DNA of 32,929 bases, taken from NCBI GenBank assembly GCA_938038395.1, contig CALHRJ010000137.1:1-32929 (forward strand). Reading direction: 5' to 3'. The translations under genes were made by a program, and so were the position numbers. Shown here piece after piece: positions 1 through 8,455 of the stretch. How positions within the stretch are numbered: position 1 is the first letter of the stretch; each line of letters starts with the position of its first letter. The DNA comes from an uncultured Deinococcales bacterium (GTDB lineage Bacteria > Deinococcota > Deinococci > Deinococcales > Trueperaceae). The notes beneath the pieces were generated by a model, which saw only the letters and a list, made by a program, of their open reading frames with translations, made no database searches and was not told where the DNA came from.

Positions 1-477
1 TGGACTATACCACTGTTGAGCACGGTCACCTTGTTCATCTAAAAAGTCTTTGTCCGCTTTTAGTGTTTGTAAATCATAGGTAGAAAGTTCGAAATCTTGA
101 ACAGTTACAATTGCACTGACTGGGCAAGCTTCTACACAAGCTGCACAGTACATACAATTGACTAAATCTATATCAAAGCGCTCTAAAATAAAGCCTTTGC
201 CTTCAGGGTTGCGACCACGTTCAATCGTAATTACCTGAGAAGGGCAAACCTTTTCACAGGCGAGACAGGATACACATCTATCTGTGCCATCTTCTTCACG
301 AATGAGGGCGAGACTCTGGCAGGAAACCGCTGGGATGTCAGGCATTTCATAGGGGTAGAGCATGGCAAAGTTGCCATGCTTTGGTGCGTCATTGACGACC
401 TTCATGCCTTTGGCAATGCCGCTAAGGTCATTGCCCATAGATTTGAGTGCTTGTGTGGCTTGTTTTAATATGCTCAA
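1..477 (-). CDS. nuoI: NADH-quinone oxidoreductase subunit I, 3' part outside window
   Basis: This is the ferredoxin-like subunit of complex I that carries clusters N6a and N6b and passes electrons along the peripheral arm. The first 159 codons are visible and the gene runs off the left edge. Two 4Fe-4S motifs can be read, CVSCLACEKVCP and CMYCAACVEACP, spaced as in NuoI. I place the start at a TTG (base 477) because AAAGGAA lies 7 bases upstream. The next in-frame ATG (base 438) has no ribosome binding site. It is last in a minus-strand nuo series but is separated from nuoH by two envelope-protein genes, with only 32 bases to the nearer one, so it is probably cotranscribed with them. Function is certain from the motifs; the TTG start is likely but unproven. 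Confidence 0.93.
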   Translation of the reverse strand, partial: MSILKQATQALKSMGNDLSGIAKGMKVVNDAPKHGNFAMLYPYEMPDIPAVSCQSLALIREEDGTDRCVSCLACEKVCPSQVITIERGRNPEGKGFILERFDIDLVNCMYCAACVEACPVSAIVTVQDFELSTYDLQTLKADKDFLDEQGDRAQQWYSP

Positions 478-509
478 GATTCTGTTCCTTTATCAAAAAG
501 TTTCTAAAA

Positions 510-2159
510 CTAAAAATTCAAAGGTAGTAGTGGAACTGATACGAAACCGTGATAGCTTCCTTCATTTTTTCCAAGATTGACAAGAATTCCATCCAATTCG
601 GCCATGCTAGAAATATTTAAAAATGGATTAGTACTTGGTGGCTTTGTTAGAACTATAGCGAATACTTCAACAAGAGCACCATTAATCTTGAAGGAACTCA
701 TGTTAGCAAAATAGGGTATTTCTATTTGATCGTAAACACTAACATATGGTGGAACAGGTGGGTTATTCCAAAATTCAGAACCGACTGAATGTAGTTGTTG
801 TATTTTTCCATCTGTGGTTTTTCCAAAGAAATATGGACCACCGCTAAAAGGGCTGCGGAAGACAAAACTAATATCCTGATTTGCTCTATGAATAGCTATT
901 GGAGCATTAGCTGGGTATGCATTGGGATATGTAAAATATATTGGTGAACAAGCTCTTGTAACTGTTGCTCGATCTGAATTTGATCTTCGCAGAGTTTGAC
1001 AATCAGAATTTTCAGGTGGTAGTGGTAAGGCAAAATCAGATTCATCAACACAATCAATACCAGGCATACCATCTGTATCTATCGGACACGGCGGTGGTGG
1101 AGGTGGTATGTGATTAGGGTCAAATGGTGGTGTGACTTGTATGTCTGGAACGCATCCTAAAGGCATTGGGGCTGGCATAAATCCTGGAGGGCAAATTGGT
1201 GTTTGTGGTATCGGAGAGGTATTACATAAAGGATCAAAAGTACCAACTATGCAGGGACGAGGTGGTTGGATACAATTTATGGGTGGATAGTTCGGATCAC
1301 AGATAGTGGGTGGTGTTGGAATGTATGGCGGTGTTGGCACAAATGGCGGTTGTATATACGGTGGAAATTGTGGCGTACATAAAGGGTCATAAGGTCCAGC
1401 ACACGGACGAGGTTCTGGAATACAGAATGGATCAAAAACACCTGGCGGACAGAATTGTGGGGGTCTAGGTTGTGGATAGTTTGGCGTAACCTGAATCATG
1501 CATTCAGGACGTAATTGAGCGGATGGAGCTTGACAATAAGATGGAAAAATTTGAACAGGTGTTGAAGGTTCAGGTAGGAAAGGTTGATTTGTAAAAAATT
1601 CTTGGCACAAGGGTGTTCGAAAATTGCTTGGGTCAGAACAAATCAATTGTATTGGCGGACTTGGTGGTCTGTTTAAGACAATAGGATTACATTCTGCTAA
1701 ATGTTGATATTGACTGGAGCGACAATAATCTGGTCGAGGTGCATTTACAGGCCCGATTGGTGTTACAGAGTTGGTTGAATATTGACTACACTCAGGACGA
1801 CTTTGATTAACAGGTGTTATACAGTAAGCAGGATAGTAACCGTTTGATTGAGTATTGATTGGTTGACCAGTAGTTGTAGGTGTTACTTGGCATTCAGGAC
1901 GACTTTGGTTTGCTGGTGTTTGACAATAGTCAGGTGCATTTGTTTGAGCATAACTATTGTTTTGCGGTTGTAGATTGTTATTTATAGTCGTTGTAGCTGC
2001 TGTACTATTGTTTGTTGTAGCTGCTGGCGTTGCCCCAGCAACAAAAATATTGTTTTGGGCAAGACCAAAACTAAATAAAATAATAATTAAAAAAGATAGA
2101 GCAGGAGTTGCCCCATAGTGGGCAACTCCGTTCTTTTTGATAGGATTTAACTTATGCAT
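510..2159 (-). CDS. secreted Cys/Pro-rich repeat protein with DUF4384-like C-terminus (paralogue 2)
   Basis: I do not recognise a named gene. The 549-residue protein starts with a signal peptide (hydrophobic stretch at about residues 20-35, likely cut after GLAQ). A low-complexity Thr/Asn segment follows, then about five repeats of the form P-x-Y-C-x10-C such as PDYCQTPANQSRPEC. A Pro-rich region then has shorter C-x7/8-C units, for example CIVGTFDPLC. The last ~150 residues have the pattern of DUF4384 (strand, turn with TTDGKIQQL, then a VEVFAIV strand). It is a paralogue of the next gene upstream, from which it is separated by 35 bases; both have the same AGGAGAAG ribosome binding site. It is presumably exported and may be disulfide-linked in the envelope. 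Its place between nuoH and nuoI is odd. A structural or surface role is inference only. Confidence 0.85.
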   Translation of the reverse strand: MHKLNPIKKNGVAHYGATPALSFLIIILFSFGLAQNNIFVAGATPAATTNNSTAATTTINNNLQPQNNSYAQTNAPDYCQTPANQSRPECQVTPTTTGQPINTQSNGYYPAYCITPVNQSRPECSQYSTNSVTPIGPVNAPRPDYCRSSQYQHLAECNPIVLNRPPSPPIQLICSDPSNFRTPLCQEFFTNQPFLPEPSTPVQIFPSYCQAPSAQLRPECMIQVTPNYPQPRPPQFCPPGVFDPFCIPEPRPCAGPYDPLCTPQFPPYIQPPFVPTPPYIPTPPTICDPNYPPINCIQPPRPCIVGTFDPLCNTSPIPQTPICPPGFMPAPMPLGCVPDIQVTPPFDPNHIPPPPPPCPIDTDGMPGIDCVDESDFALPLPPENSDCQTLRRSNSDRATVTRACSPIYFTYPNAYPANAPIAIHRANQDISFVFRSPFSGGPYFFGKTTDGKIQQLHSVGSEFWNNPPVPPYVSVYDQIEIPYFANMSSFKINGALVEVFAIVLTKPPSTNPFLNISSMAELDGILVNLGKNEGSYHGFVSVPLLPLNF

Positions 2160-2194
2160 AGCTTCTCCTAAAATTCTTAATGCAAGTGTTTCTT

Positions 2195-3922
2195 TTAGTT
2201 ACCTGTGATTACAGGAGATCCTGCAATTCCGTGGTAAATACCGTTGACTAAGCCAAGGTTTAACAATGATGTTTGCAAATCCTGATCGCTTCTTACGTTA
2301 GCGAAAAAGTTTGGATTAGGTGCTGGCTGTGATAGCACTACATAGAAAACTTCAATAATTGGTGAGTTCATTGTAAAGCTATAATTGGTACCTAAAGTAT
2401 TTACATCGTTTGGTATATGGACTTGATCGTACAGCTTTACACTAACAGTTTGAGGTATTTGCTGATTTGGTAGAAGTGCTTGAATGCTGCCATCCGCAGA
2501 TCTTGAAAAGATGTAGGCATGACCTGCATAAGGGCTACGAATTAAGAAGCTAAATTGCTGGAATGGACGCAATGTCGCAATTGCACTGTTGCCTGTATAG
2601 GCTGCTGAATGGGTGAAGTAAATCGCTGAGCAAAAATCACGAATTGTTTGTTGAGTGTTGCCAGCGCTTTGTTGACAGTTCATTGGTGCTGGTGGAATTG
2701 GTAATGCAAAATCGCTTGCATCGACGCAATTTTCACCACTTACACCAGGTGGGCAACTGATTGGTGCAACTGGTGCTGGTGGAAGCGCAATTGTAAGAGG
2801 GGCTGGGGTTACAGGGTTTGTAACAGTTGGGTTACATAGTGGATCGTAAATACCTACGATGCATGGACGTGACACAGTTTGTGTTGGAATAGTTACGTTT
2901 ACACAGTTAGGAATATAGTACCCAGCTTGGCACGGTTGTGGCGTTACTGTTGATACTGTTGGTGTTGAGACAGTACCTAGACATTCAGGACGATTTTGGT
3001 TGGCTGGTGTTTGACAGTAGGTTGGCGCACCTGTGGTTGGCGCAGTCACTGTTGTGTTTTGTTGGCAAGCAACTAGGAACTGGTTCGCAGGGTTTGTACA
3101 ATAAGCAGGCACCTGGTTGTTTGGGTTAAGAATAGTCACTTGATTAACTTGTGTTTGACACTCTGCTCTAAATTGATATTCTGGATAGCTACAATAGTTT
3201 GGTACTGTTTGTGTCACAGGGGTTGTAGCTATAGGAGCATATAAACCTTGGCATTCAGTGCGGGTACTGTACTCGACTTGATAGCAGTAACTTGGGTAGC
3301 CAGTTGTTGTAGGTTGTTGATAGCTAGTTGTGGTTGGTTGATAGCTCTGGCCCTGACACTCAGAACGACTTTGGTTGGCTGGTGTTTGACAGTAAGCAGG
3401 AACTTGACCAGTATTAACTTGACCAGTGTTAACTTGAGTTGTTTGTTGAGTTGTTTGTTGAGTAGGTTGCTGATAGACCTGTGTTGTTCCAACCTGACAT
3501 TCTGGTCTATTCGCATTTGCTGGGTTTGAACAGTAATCTGGTAAGCCATTATTTGTATAGGTGGTTGTATAATTAGTGTTTGTGTAAGTGTTGTTGACAG
3601 CGCCTTGACACTCAGGACGACTTTGATTCGCTGGTGTTTGGCAGTAGTCTGGTGCAGCACTTGTTGTGGCTTGGTTACTAACTTGATTAGTATTGTAATT
3701 GTAGGTTTGGGTATAGCCTACAGTTGTGGCAGTTGGTGTTGTATAGACATTGTTTAGTCCATTATTTATGGTGCCGTTATAAGCCGAGGTTCCACCTGTG
3801 ACAAAAATATTGCTCGAGCCCTGAGCTGTGCCCAAGCTAAACAACATAAACAGCAACGATAGGGTCATGATTGCTACCGCATAAGCAGTAGCTTTCCTGT
3901 TAGTTTGATAAAACGATTTCAT
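2195..3922 (-). CDS. secreted Cys-repeat protein with DUF4384-like C-terminus (paralogue 1)
   Basis: No named gene is recognised. The 575-residue protein has a signal peptide (about residues 14-33, likely cut after GTAQ) and a mature start, NIFVTGG, close to that of its neighbour (NIFVAGA). It then has seven units of the form Y-C-x10-C, most ending RPECQ or similar, separated by Thr/Gln/Asn-rich linkers with short internal duplications (QVNTG twice, QQTT twice). Three C-x8-C units come next. The C-terminal ~160 residues look like DUF4384 (SFLIRSPYAG, SADGSIQALLP, IIEVFYVVLS). The ATG at 3922 has AGGAG 6 to 7 bases upstream. It follows nuoH by 40 bases on the same strand, so transcription from the nuo promoter is likely. 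The Cys count is even within each repeat, which suits disulfides; metal binding is an alternative. Confidence 0.85.
   Translation of the reverse strand: MKSFYQTNRKATAYAVAIMTLSLLFMLFSLGTAQGSSNIFVTGGTSAYNGTINNGLNNVYTTPTATTVGYTQTYNYNTNQVSNQATTSAAPDYCQTPANQSRPECQGAVNNTYTNTNYTTTYTNNGLPDYCSNPANANRPECQVGTTQVYQQPTQQTTQQTTQVNTGQVNTGQVPAYCQTPANQSRSECQGQSYQPTTTSYQQPTTTGYPSYCYQVEYSTRTECQGLYAPIATTPVTQTVPNYCSYPEYQFRAECQTQVNQVTILNPNNQVPAYCTNPANQFLVACQQNTTVTAPTTGAPTYCQTPANQNRPECLGTVSTPTVSTVTPQPCQAGYYIPNCVNVTIPTQTVSRPCIVGIYDPLCNPTVTNPVTPAPLTIALPPAPVAPISCPPGVSGENCVDASDFALPIPPAPMNCQQSAGNTQQTIRDFCSAIYFTHSAAYTGNSAIATLRPFQQFSFLIRSPYAGHAYIFSRSADGSIQALLPNQQIPQTVSVKLYDQVHIPNDVNTLGTNYSFTMNSPIIEVFYVVLSQPAPNPNFFANVRSDQDLQTSLLNLGLVNGIYHGIAGSPVITGN
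2981..3660 (-). repeat. degenerate ~50-base coding repeats (C-x10-C units)
   Basis: Near-identical DNA blocks encoding the PAYCQTPANQSRPEC-type unit recur at about 2981, 3358, 3480 and 3603, with more diverged ones at about 3080, 3150 and 3250. The same block recurs in the paralogue at about 1785 and 1890. Most copies read on the plus strand as a CA-TTCAGGACGACTTTGG core followed by a GCTGGTGTTTG core. Spacers differ in length and sequence, so this is a coding repeat that expands by slippage or recombination, not a CRISPR array. Confidence 0.8.
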
Positions 3923-3962
3923 CTTCTTCTCCTAAGAAAATTATTATTTTTTGAAATTGCGA

Positions 3963-5264
3963 TTACTTAAAAACTAAACGTAAAATAATTGCAATGAACA
4001 AACCAAAAATTGATAGTGGAATTAAAACTTTCCAACATAATTCCATAAGTTGGTCATCCCTAAAGCGTGGCAATGTTGCACGAATCCACATGATGAGCCA
4101 AGAAACAATTGCAGTCTTAGCTAAGAACCAAAACAGACCGTAGCTATTGGCAAGTAAACGACTGAATTGATGTAGCACACTACCTTCAGCACCAATGGAG
4201 CCAATGATTGCACCAAAGTCTACTAAGAAAGCCAACGGTTGCTGATAGCCTCCAAAAAACAGCACAACAGCAATGGCAGGTAGTAAGAACAGTTCTGCGA
4301 ATTCAGCTACAAAGAAAAATCCAAAACGCATACCTGAGTACTCCGTATGGAATCCTGCAATAAGTTCGGATTCTGCTTCGGGTAAATCAAATGGCGTCAT
4401 TTTAATTTCTGCCAGACTTGCAATAAGGTAAACAACTGCAGAAATAAAGAGTGGGATAAAACACCACCAGTTGCGCTGCGCTTCAACGATATCAGCGAGG
4501 TTGAGACTACCTACCCATATACCAACCGATAAAAGTGATATGGCCAAGGGAATTTCATAGCTCACGAGCTGCGCAGTAGCACGGAGTCCACCTAAGAGGC
4601 TAAATTTATTATTAACACTCCAGCCAGCTACAAGAACACCATAGGCACCTAAAGTGCCAGCAGCAATGATAAACAGTAGACCTACATTAATGTCAGCCAA
4701 AACCCAGTCAGGTCCAAAGGGAATAACGGCCATGAGCAAAAATGCAGAAACAAAAACCATGACAGGTGCAAGCGTAAAGACCCAAGGGTCAGCATCGCCC
4801 GGCATAAAGTCCTCTTTAGATACTAGTTTGAATGCATCAGCAATTGTTTGAAATGCACCACCTGGACCATTGTGAACAGGACCGTAACGGTTCTGTACTA
4901 CTGCTAGATATTTTCTAAGCAACAAAATTAATATAAGTGCAGCAACAGCTACGGCTAAAAAGGCAAAAACTGAAGCGGTTATTGCATAGATTATGCTTCC
5001 AGCTACAGTAAACTGACCATGAACTGCAAGGGGAGAGCCTTCCATACGAAAGAGCCATGGCACTGTAGAAAACATTGCAGCAATCATGCTGAACATCAAT
5101 AAAAAGAGCGCACCATAGCTAAGGATTTTTGCAAGCAAGTTTGGCTTGTTAGGATTATAGCCGCCTAGTTTTGGTCTAAAGTGACGGTCTTTTGGCAATG
5201 CCCGATTTAGAAATGGCCTATCGGAAGGTGCTTTAATAGAGTTCTTAGATGAGATGTTACTCAT
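3963..5264 (-). CDS. nuoH: NADH-quinone oxidoreductase subunit H
   Basis: NuoH is the membrane subunit that forms the quinone chamber between the peripheral and membrane arms. Family signatures are clear: the PFDLPEAESELIAGFHTEYSGMRF loop (read in part), VAEFAELFLLPAI, and IRATLPRFRDDQLMELCWK near the C-terminus, with about eight hydrophobic helices. At 433 residues it is longer than the usual 320-350, through an N-terminal extension of about 50 residues and one extra hydrophobic segment at about 47-70. Its start overlaps the nuoD stop by one base (TAATG), which indicates translational coupling. The 40-base gap downstream leads into the Cys-repeat gene instead of nuoI. Confidence 0.97.
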   Translation of the reverse strand: MSNISSKNSIKAPSDRPFLNRALPKDRHFRPKLGGYNPNKPNLLAKILSYGALFLLMFSMIAAMFSTVPWLFRMEGSPLAVHGQFTVAGSIIYAITASVFAFLAVAVAALILILLLRKYLAVVQNRYGPVHNGPGGAFQTIADAFKLVSKEDFMPGDADPWVFTLAPVMVFVSAFLLMAVIPFGPDWVLADINVGLLFIIAAGTLGAYGVLVAGWSVNNKFSLLGGLRATAQLVSYEIPLAISLLSVGIWVGSLNLADIVEAQRNWWCFIPLFISAVVYLIASLAEIKMTPFDLPEAESELIAGFHTEYSGMRFGFFFVAEFAELFLLPAIAVVLFFGGYQQPLAFLVDFGAIIGSIGAEGSVLHQFSRLLANSYGLFWFLAKTAIVSWLIMWIRATLPRFRDDQLMELCWKVLIPLSIFGLFIAIILRLVFK

Positions 5265-6433
5265 TATCTATCTACCTCACCAAGAACGATATCTATAGAT
5301 CCTAAAATGGCGATGACATCAGCAAATTTTTGACCAATAAACAAATCAGGAATGACTTGTAAGTTGGTGAAACTAGGACTGCGGTGTTTAGAACGATATG
5401 GCCCAGTGCCACCATCAGAAGCTACAAAAACACCAAGTTGACCACGACTGGCTTCAACAGCTTTATAGCGTTGTTGGTATTCTTCTATTTTGACTCTGCC
5501 TTTACCTTTAAAGGCGCCTGAACGTGGAGCCTTTTCGATGCACTGACGAATCAAGCTTAGGCTTTGATAGAACTCCTCAAAACGTACTTTAGAACGTGCG
5601 TATGCATCTCCACGCTCTAAGGTTATAACATCAAAATCCAATTCAGGATAAGCATCATAAGGTTGGTCTTTTCTTAAATCATGTGCTACGCCTGCAGCTC
5701 TAAGGTTTGGACCTGTAATACCGTGGTTGATTGCAGTTGCTGCATTTAAAAAACCCACATCTATAGTTCTTGCTTGAAAGATAGGTGCGTCAATCGTAAG
5801 TGCCGCATATTCAGGAATAACAGTCTCAAAATAGTCACAGAATTCACCTAAGTTTTGCCAGAACAATGGATGGATGTCTCGGCGTACACCACCAAAGGTG
5901 TAGTAATTCGGTAGGAGTCTCGCCCCTGCTGTTTTCTCGATGATATCAAGTGCAAGTTCTCTATCTCTAAAAGCATAAAGGAAGGGGGTAATGGCACCTA
6001 AATCAAGCAGATAGGTACCTAGCCAAACGAGGTGGCTTATAACTCGGTTTAGTTCAAAGAGTGCTGTGCGTATATATTTTGCACGTTCAGGTACTTCTAT
6101 ACCACTGAGTTCTTCAATCGCTAAAATATAGGGGAGCTCATTTTGTAGACCAGATACATAATCCATACGGTCTAGGTAAGGAATGACCTGCTCGTAGGTT
6201 CTCGCTTCTTCGATCTTTTCGTGGTTACGGTGTAAAAAGCCTATATGAGGTGTGGCAGATGTTACGCGTTCACCATCTATACCTAAGACAATCTGCAAAA
6301 CACCGTGTGTGGCTGGGTGTTGTGGTCCAAGGTTAACGATCATTTCGTCACTGCGACTTTGGACCAAGCCTGTTGGCGAACTACCAACGGCTGGATTTGT
6401 TAGTACGGTGTCAAGAACAGTTGAATCGCTCAT
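5264..6433 (-). CDS. nuoD: NADH-quinone oxidoreductase subunit D
   Basis: This is the 49-kDa-type subunit that forms the quinone-reduction site with NuoB. The 389 residues include the signatures NLGPQHPATHG, YLDRMDYVSG, ASRGQLGVFV and, near the end, GSIDIVLGEVDR. Length matches the stand-alone NuoD family, so NuoC and NuoD are not fused here. An N-terminal lead of about 28 residues precedes the conserved core. The start overlaps nuoC by four bases (ATGA) and the stop overlaps nuoH by one, so B-C-D-H form a tightly coupled unit. The usual next genes, nuoE, nuoF and nuoG, are missing at this position. Confidence 0.97.
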   Translation of the reverse strand: MSDSTVLDTVLTNPAVGSSPTGLVQSRSDEMIVNLGPQHPATHGVLQIVLGIDGERVTSATPHIGFLHRNHEKIEEARTYEQVIPYLDRMDYVSGLQNELPYILAIEELSGIEVPERAKYIRTALFELNRVISHLVWLGTYLLDLGAITPFLYAFRDRELALDIIEKTAGARLLPNYYTFGGVRRDIHPLFWQNLGEFCDYFETVIPEYAALTIDAPIFQARTIDVGFLNAATAINHGITGPNLRAAGVAHDLRKDQPYDAYPELDFDVITLERGDAYARSKVRFEEFYQSLSLIRQCIEKAPRSGAFKGKGRVKIEEYQQRYKAVEASRGQLGVFVASDGGTGPYRSKHRSPSFTNLQVIPDLFIGQKFADVIAILGSIDIVLGEVDR

Positions 6434-7050
6434 GCATCACCTTCTTTAGCAGCATCTTCTGCATCTTTGGCAGCTTTTGCCGCTGCTGCTTTAGCTTTGG
6501 CTTCCTCAGCACGTTTTTTGGCAGCTTCCGCAGCTTTTTTGGCTTCTTCTTCTTTTAACCTTGCCATTTCTTCCCAGTTGGGCCATGCTTGTGCTTCCCA
6601 ACTTGGAATCAGATAGCCACCAGTGTCATAGCGACGTTGTAAGGGGTGAATGGTCCAGTGGTCTTCAAGCAAAATTCGGCGCAAATCTGGATGACCTGTA
6701 TAGATAATGCCTAAAAGGTCGTAGGCTTCTCGTTCGTGCCATTCAACCCCGCCCCAAATATCTGTAACTGAAGGTACATGTGGTGCATCGTAAGGTACAT
6801 CCATCCAAATAGTAATTTCAGAAAAATCATCTAGATTGCGTAGGTTAAGTACTGACCGTAAGCCATAGCCCATATCTAAACCTGTGAGGCAATTTGGGAA
6901 GTTATAGCCTTTTGCAAAAGCTCTTTCGCAGAAACTGCGATAAGCTGCGGCATCTTCAAAGCTGTAGACTGTTTCGCCTCCTACGCTAGCTGCTTCAGGT
7001 ATTCTGCGAACTTGAATGTCACTGGTGTCAATAGAATTTGCGTCAGCCAT
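6430..7050 (-). CDS. nuoC: NADH-quinone oxidoreductase subunit C with charged helical tail
   Basis: This is the 30-kDa-type subunit of the complex I peripheral arm. The conserved core reads GGVEWHEREAYDLLGI, then GHPDLRRILLEDHW and HPLQRRYDTGG. The protein is 206 residues and ends in a segment of about 45 residues (from roughly residue 160) made almost only of Ala, Lys and Glu. This should form a long helix or coiled coil and is not part of the NuoC core. It begins with TAATG overlap to nuoB and ends with ATGA overlap to nuoD. The tail could be a contact to another protein or simply a low-complexity addition; sequence alone cannot tell. Confidence 0.96.
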   Translation of the reverse strand: MADANSIDTSDIQVRRIPEAASVGGETVYSFEDAAAYRSFCERAFAKGYNFPNCLTGLDMGYGLRSVLNLRNLDDFSEITIWMDVPYDAPHVPSVTDIWGGVEWHEREAYDLLGIIYTGHPDLRRILLEDHWTIHPLQRRYDTGGYLIPSWEAQAWPNWEEMARLKEEEAKKAAEAAKKRAEEAKAKAAAAKAAKDAEDAAKEGDA

Positions 7051-7601
7051 TACAAATGCTCACGTCCATCCTTGCCGGGTTCTGCCAATACATCAAAGTC
7101 AGCTTCCATTTGTGTGCCAGGAATGTAGCGCATATCTGGGTCAGCCACTTTATCTCTTAAAAGCAAGAGTGCTTGCAAAAGTGCTTCTGGTCTTGGTGGG
7201 CAACCCGGAACATAGACATCCACAGGCACAATTTTATCAACGCCCTCTACGACGCTATAACCTTGTCTAAAAGGACCACCTTGGTTTGCACATGCACCCA
7301 TAGAAATGACCCAACGTGGTTCTGCCATTTGGTCATAAAGGACACGGAGGCGTTTGCCTAGTTTTTTGTTTACAGTACCAGACACAATCATTACATCTGC
7401 CTGACGGGGTGTATTTCTATAAAAAAAGCCGAAACGGTCTGCGTCGTATCTTGTTGCTGACGAGTTCATCATTTCGATAGCACAGCAAGCAATGCCAAAG
7501 GTTAAGGGCCACATGCTGCGACTTCTGGCTAAATTGATCAGGTCATCAAGTGTACCTAAGACAATATTTTCTGGACGACGTTCATTACCTAAAAGTGCCA
7601 T
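7050..7601 (-). CDS. nuoB: NADH-quinone oxidoreductase subunit B
   Basis: NuoB carries the terminal 4Fe-4S cluster N2 that reduces quinone. All four ligands are present: Cys39 and Cys40 in [10 protein letters not shown], Cys104 in [10 protein letters not shown] and Cys134 in [10 protein letters not shown]. The length of 183 residues is typical. The ATG has GAGG about 7 bases upstream, so it is translated independently although it lies 91 bases after nuoA. The stop overlaps the nuoC start by one base. Confidence 0.98.
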   Translation of the reverse strand: MALLGNERRPENIVLGTLDDLINLARSRSMWPLTFGIACCAIEMMNSSATRYDADRFGFFYRNTPRQADVMIVSGTVNKKLGKRLRVLYDQMAEPRWVISMGACANQGGPFRQGYSVVEGVDKIVPVDVYVPGCPPRPEALLQALLLLRDKVADPDMRYIPGTQMEADFDVLAEPGKDGREHL

Positions 7602-7692
7602 GTTAAAACCTCATTTTTCTTTTGACCTATCATAAGTTGAAAATTGATGACACGGTACTGAGTACAAATATGTTTGTAAGGTGGCAAGTTTT

Positions 7693-8094
7693 TTAATACA
7701 CCCATTTAAGGACTCCTTTGCTCCATGCGTAGGCCAAACCGTCCAAAAGTAAAATCATAAAAATAAATACTGAAATAACCCCGTACCACCCAAGTGCATC
7801 GAATGCGACTGCCCAAGGGAAGAAAAAGGCAACTTCCACATCAAAAATAACGAACATAATCGCAAATAGATAGTAGTTGACATTGAACTTTACATCTGTA
7901 CTACCAATCGTGGGTTCACCACACTCGTAGACTGCTAGTTTTTGAGGATTAAGATTGTGGGGTGCAATGAGTCTGGAAATGCCTAGCGTAGCTAGTACGA
8001 TGACAACACCCATCAAGGCAAAAATGCCTATCATGAGGGCTCCGTTGAGCTCGAGCCCGTAGTTCATAAAATTGTTATAGCCGACAGCATCCAT
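7693..8094 (-). CDS. nuoA: NADH-quinone oxidoreductase subunit A
   Basis: This is a small membrane subunit near the quinone site. The 133 residues hold three hydrophobic helices (about 18-40, 72-95 and 100-122) with the family motif KLAVYECGEPTIGS and FNVNYYLFAIMFVIFDVE. The ATG at 8094 is preceded by AGGAG at good spacing. It is the first gene of the minus-strand nuo series, and a promoter-like pair lies about 125 bases upstream. The 91 bases between it and nuoB contain no gene. Confidence 0.97.
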   Translation of the reverse strand: MDAVGYNNFMNYGLELNGALMIGIFALMGVVIVLATLGISRLIAPHNLNPQKLAVYECGEPTIGSTDVKFNVNYYLFAIMFVIFDVEVAFFFPWAVAFDALGWYGVISVFIFMILLLDGLAYAWSKGVLKWVY

Positions 8095-8455
8095 GGCTAC
8101 TCCTAAATCCGCTCAATACCTTATTAAGCATCATTTAAGTTGTCTTTTGGCTCAAAAGAACGTGCGCAAAATACTTTACTCAAATGATTGAGATATCAAA
8201 ATTAAAATTCAAAGCAGTTTATTCTACGTTTAAGTTGTACGGAGGGTCAACAGTAGTTTATGTATATTAGGTCAATTTTTGAAAGCTAAATAACTTAATA
8301 GTGCAGTGTGAACTTGCTAGTGGTAGCTTGCTTGATGAGATTTGGGACTATTTATGTTCATAAATTGGCTAAAAAATGATTGCTGCATTCATGATGTTCA
8401 TGCATACATCATCATCAGATTCATGTGATGTTACGTGCTCTAATTTTGGGTATAT
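8095..8455. other. divergent intergenic region, nuoA / FIST gene
   Basis: These 361 bases separate the minus-strand nuo genes from the plus-strand FIST operon. I see one promoter candidate for nuo (listed separately). Near 8385-8430 there is a run of short ATG/CAT-rich near-repeats (atgttcatg, attcatg, atcatcat) just ahead of the FIST gene, which could be an operator. I see no open frame or RNA gene. Confidence 0.6.
8221..8250 (-). promoter_or_regulatory. candidate sigma-70-type promoter for nuoABCDH
   Basis: On the minus strand, TTGACC (bases 8250-8245) is followed 18 bases later by TAGAAT (8226-8221), about 125 bases before the nuoA start. A second TTGACC lies 26 bases further upstream (8276-8271). 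The match is decent but such pairs are common in A+T-rich DNA. Confidence 0.4.

Noticed and set aside
2981-3660. Regularly spaced near-identical repeats resembling a CRISPR array
   Set aside because: They lie in a long open frame, encode a C-x10-C protein unit, and vary in spacing and sequence as coding repeats do.
3229-3660. Overlapping minus-strand frame of 143 residues
   Set aside because: It is a frame-shifted shadow of the Cys-repeat gene, with composition set by the repeats and no ribosome binding site.
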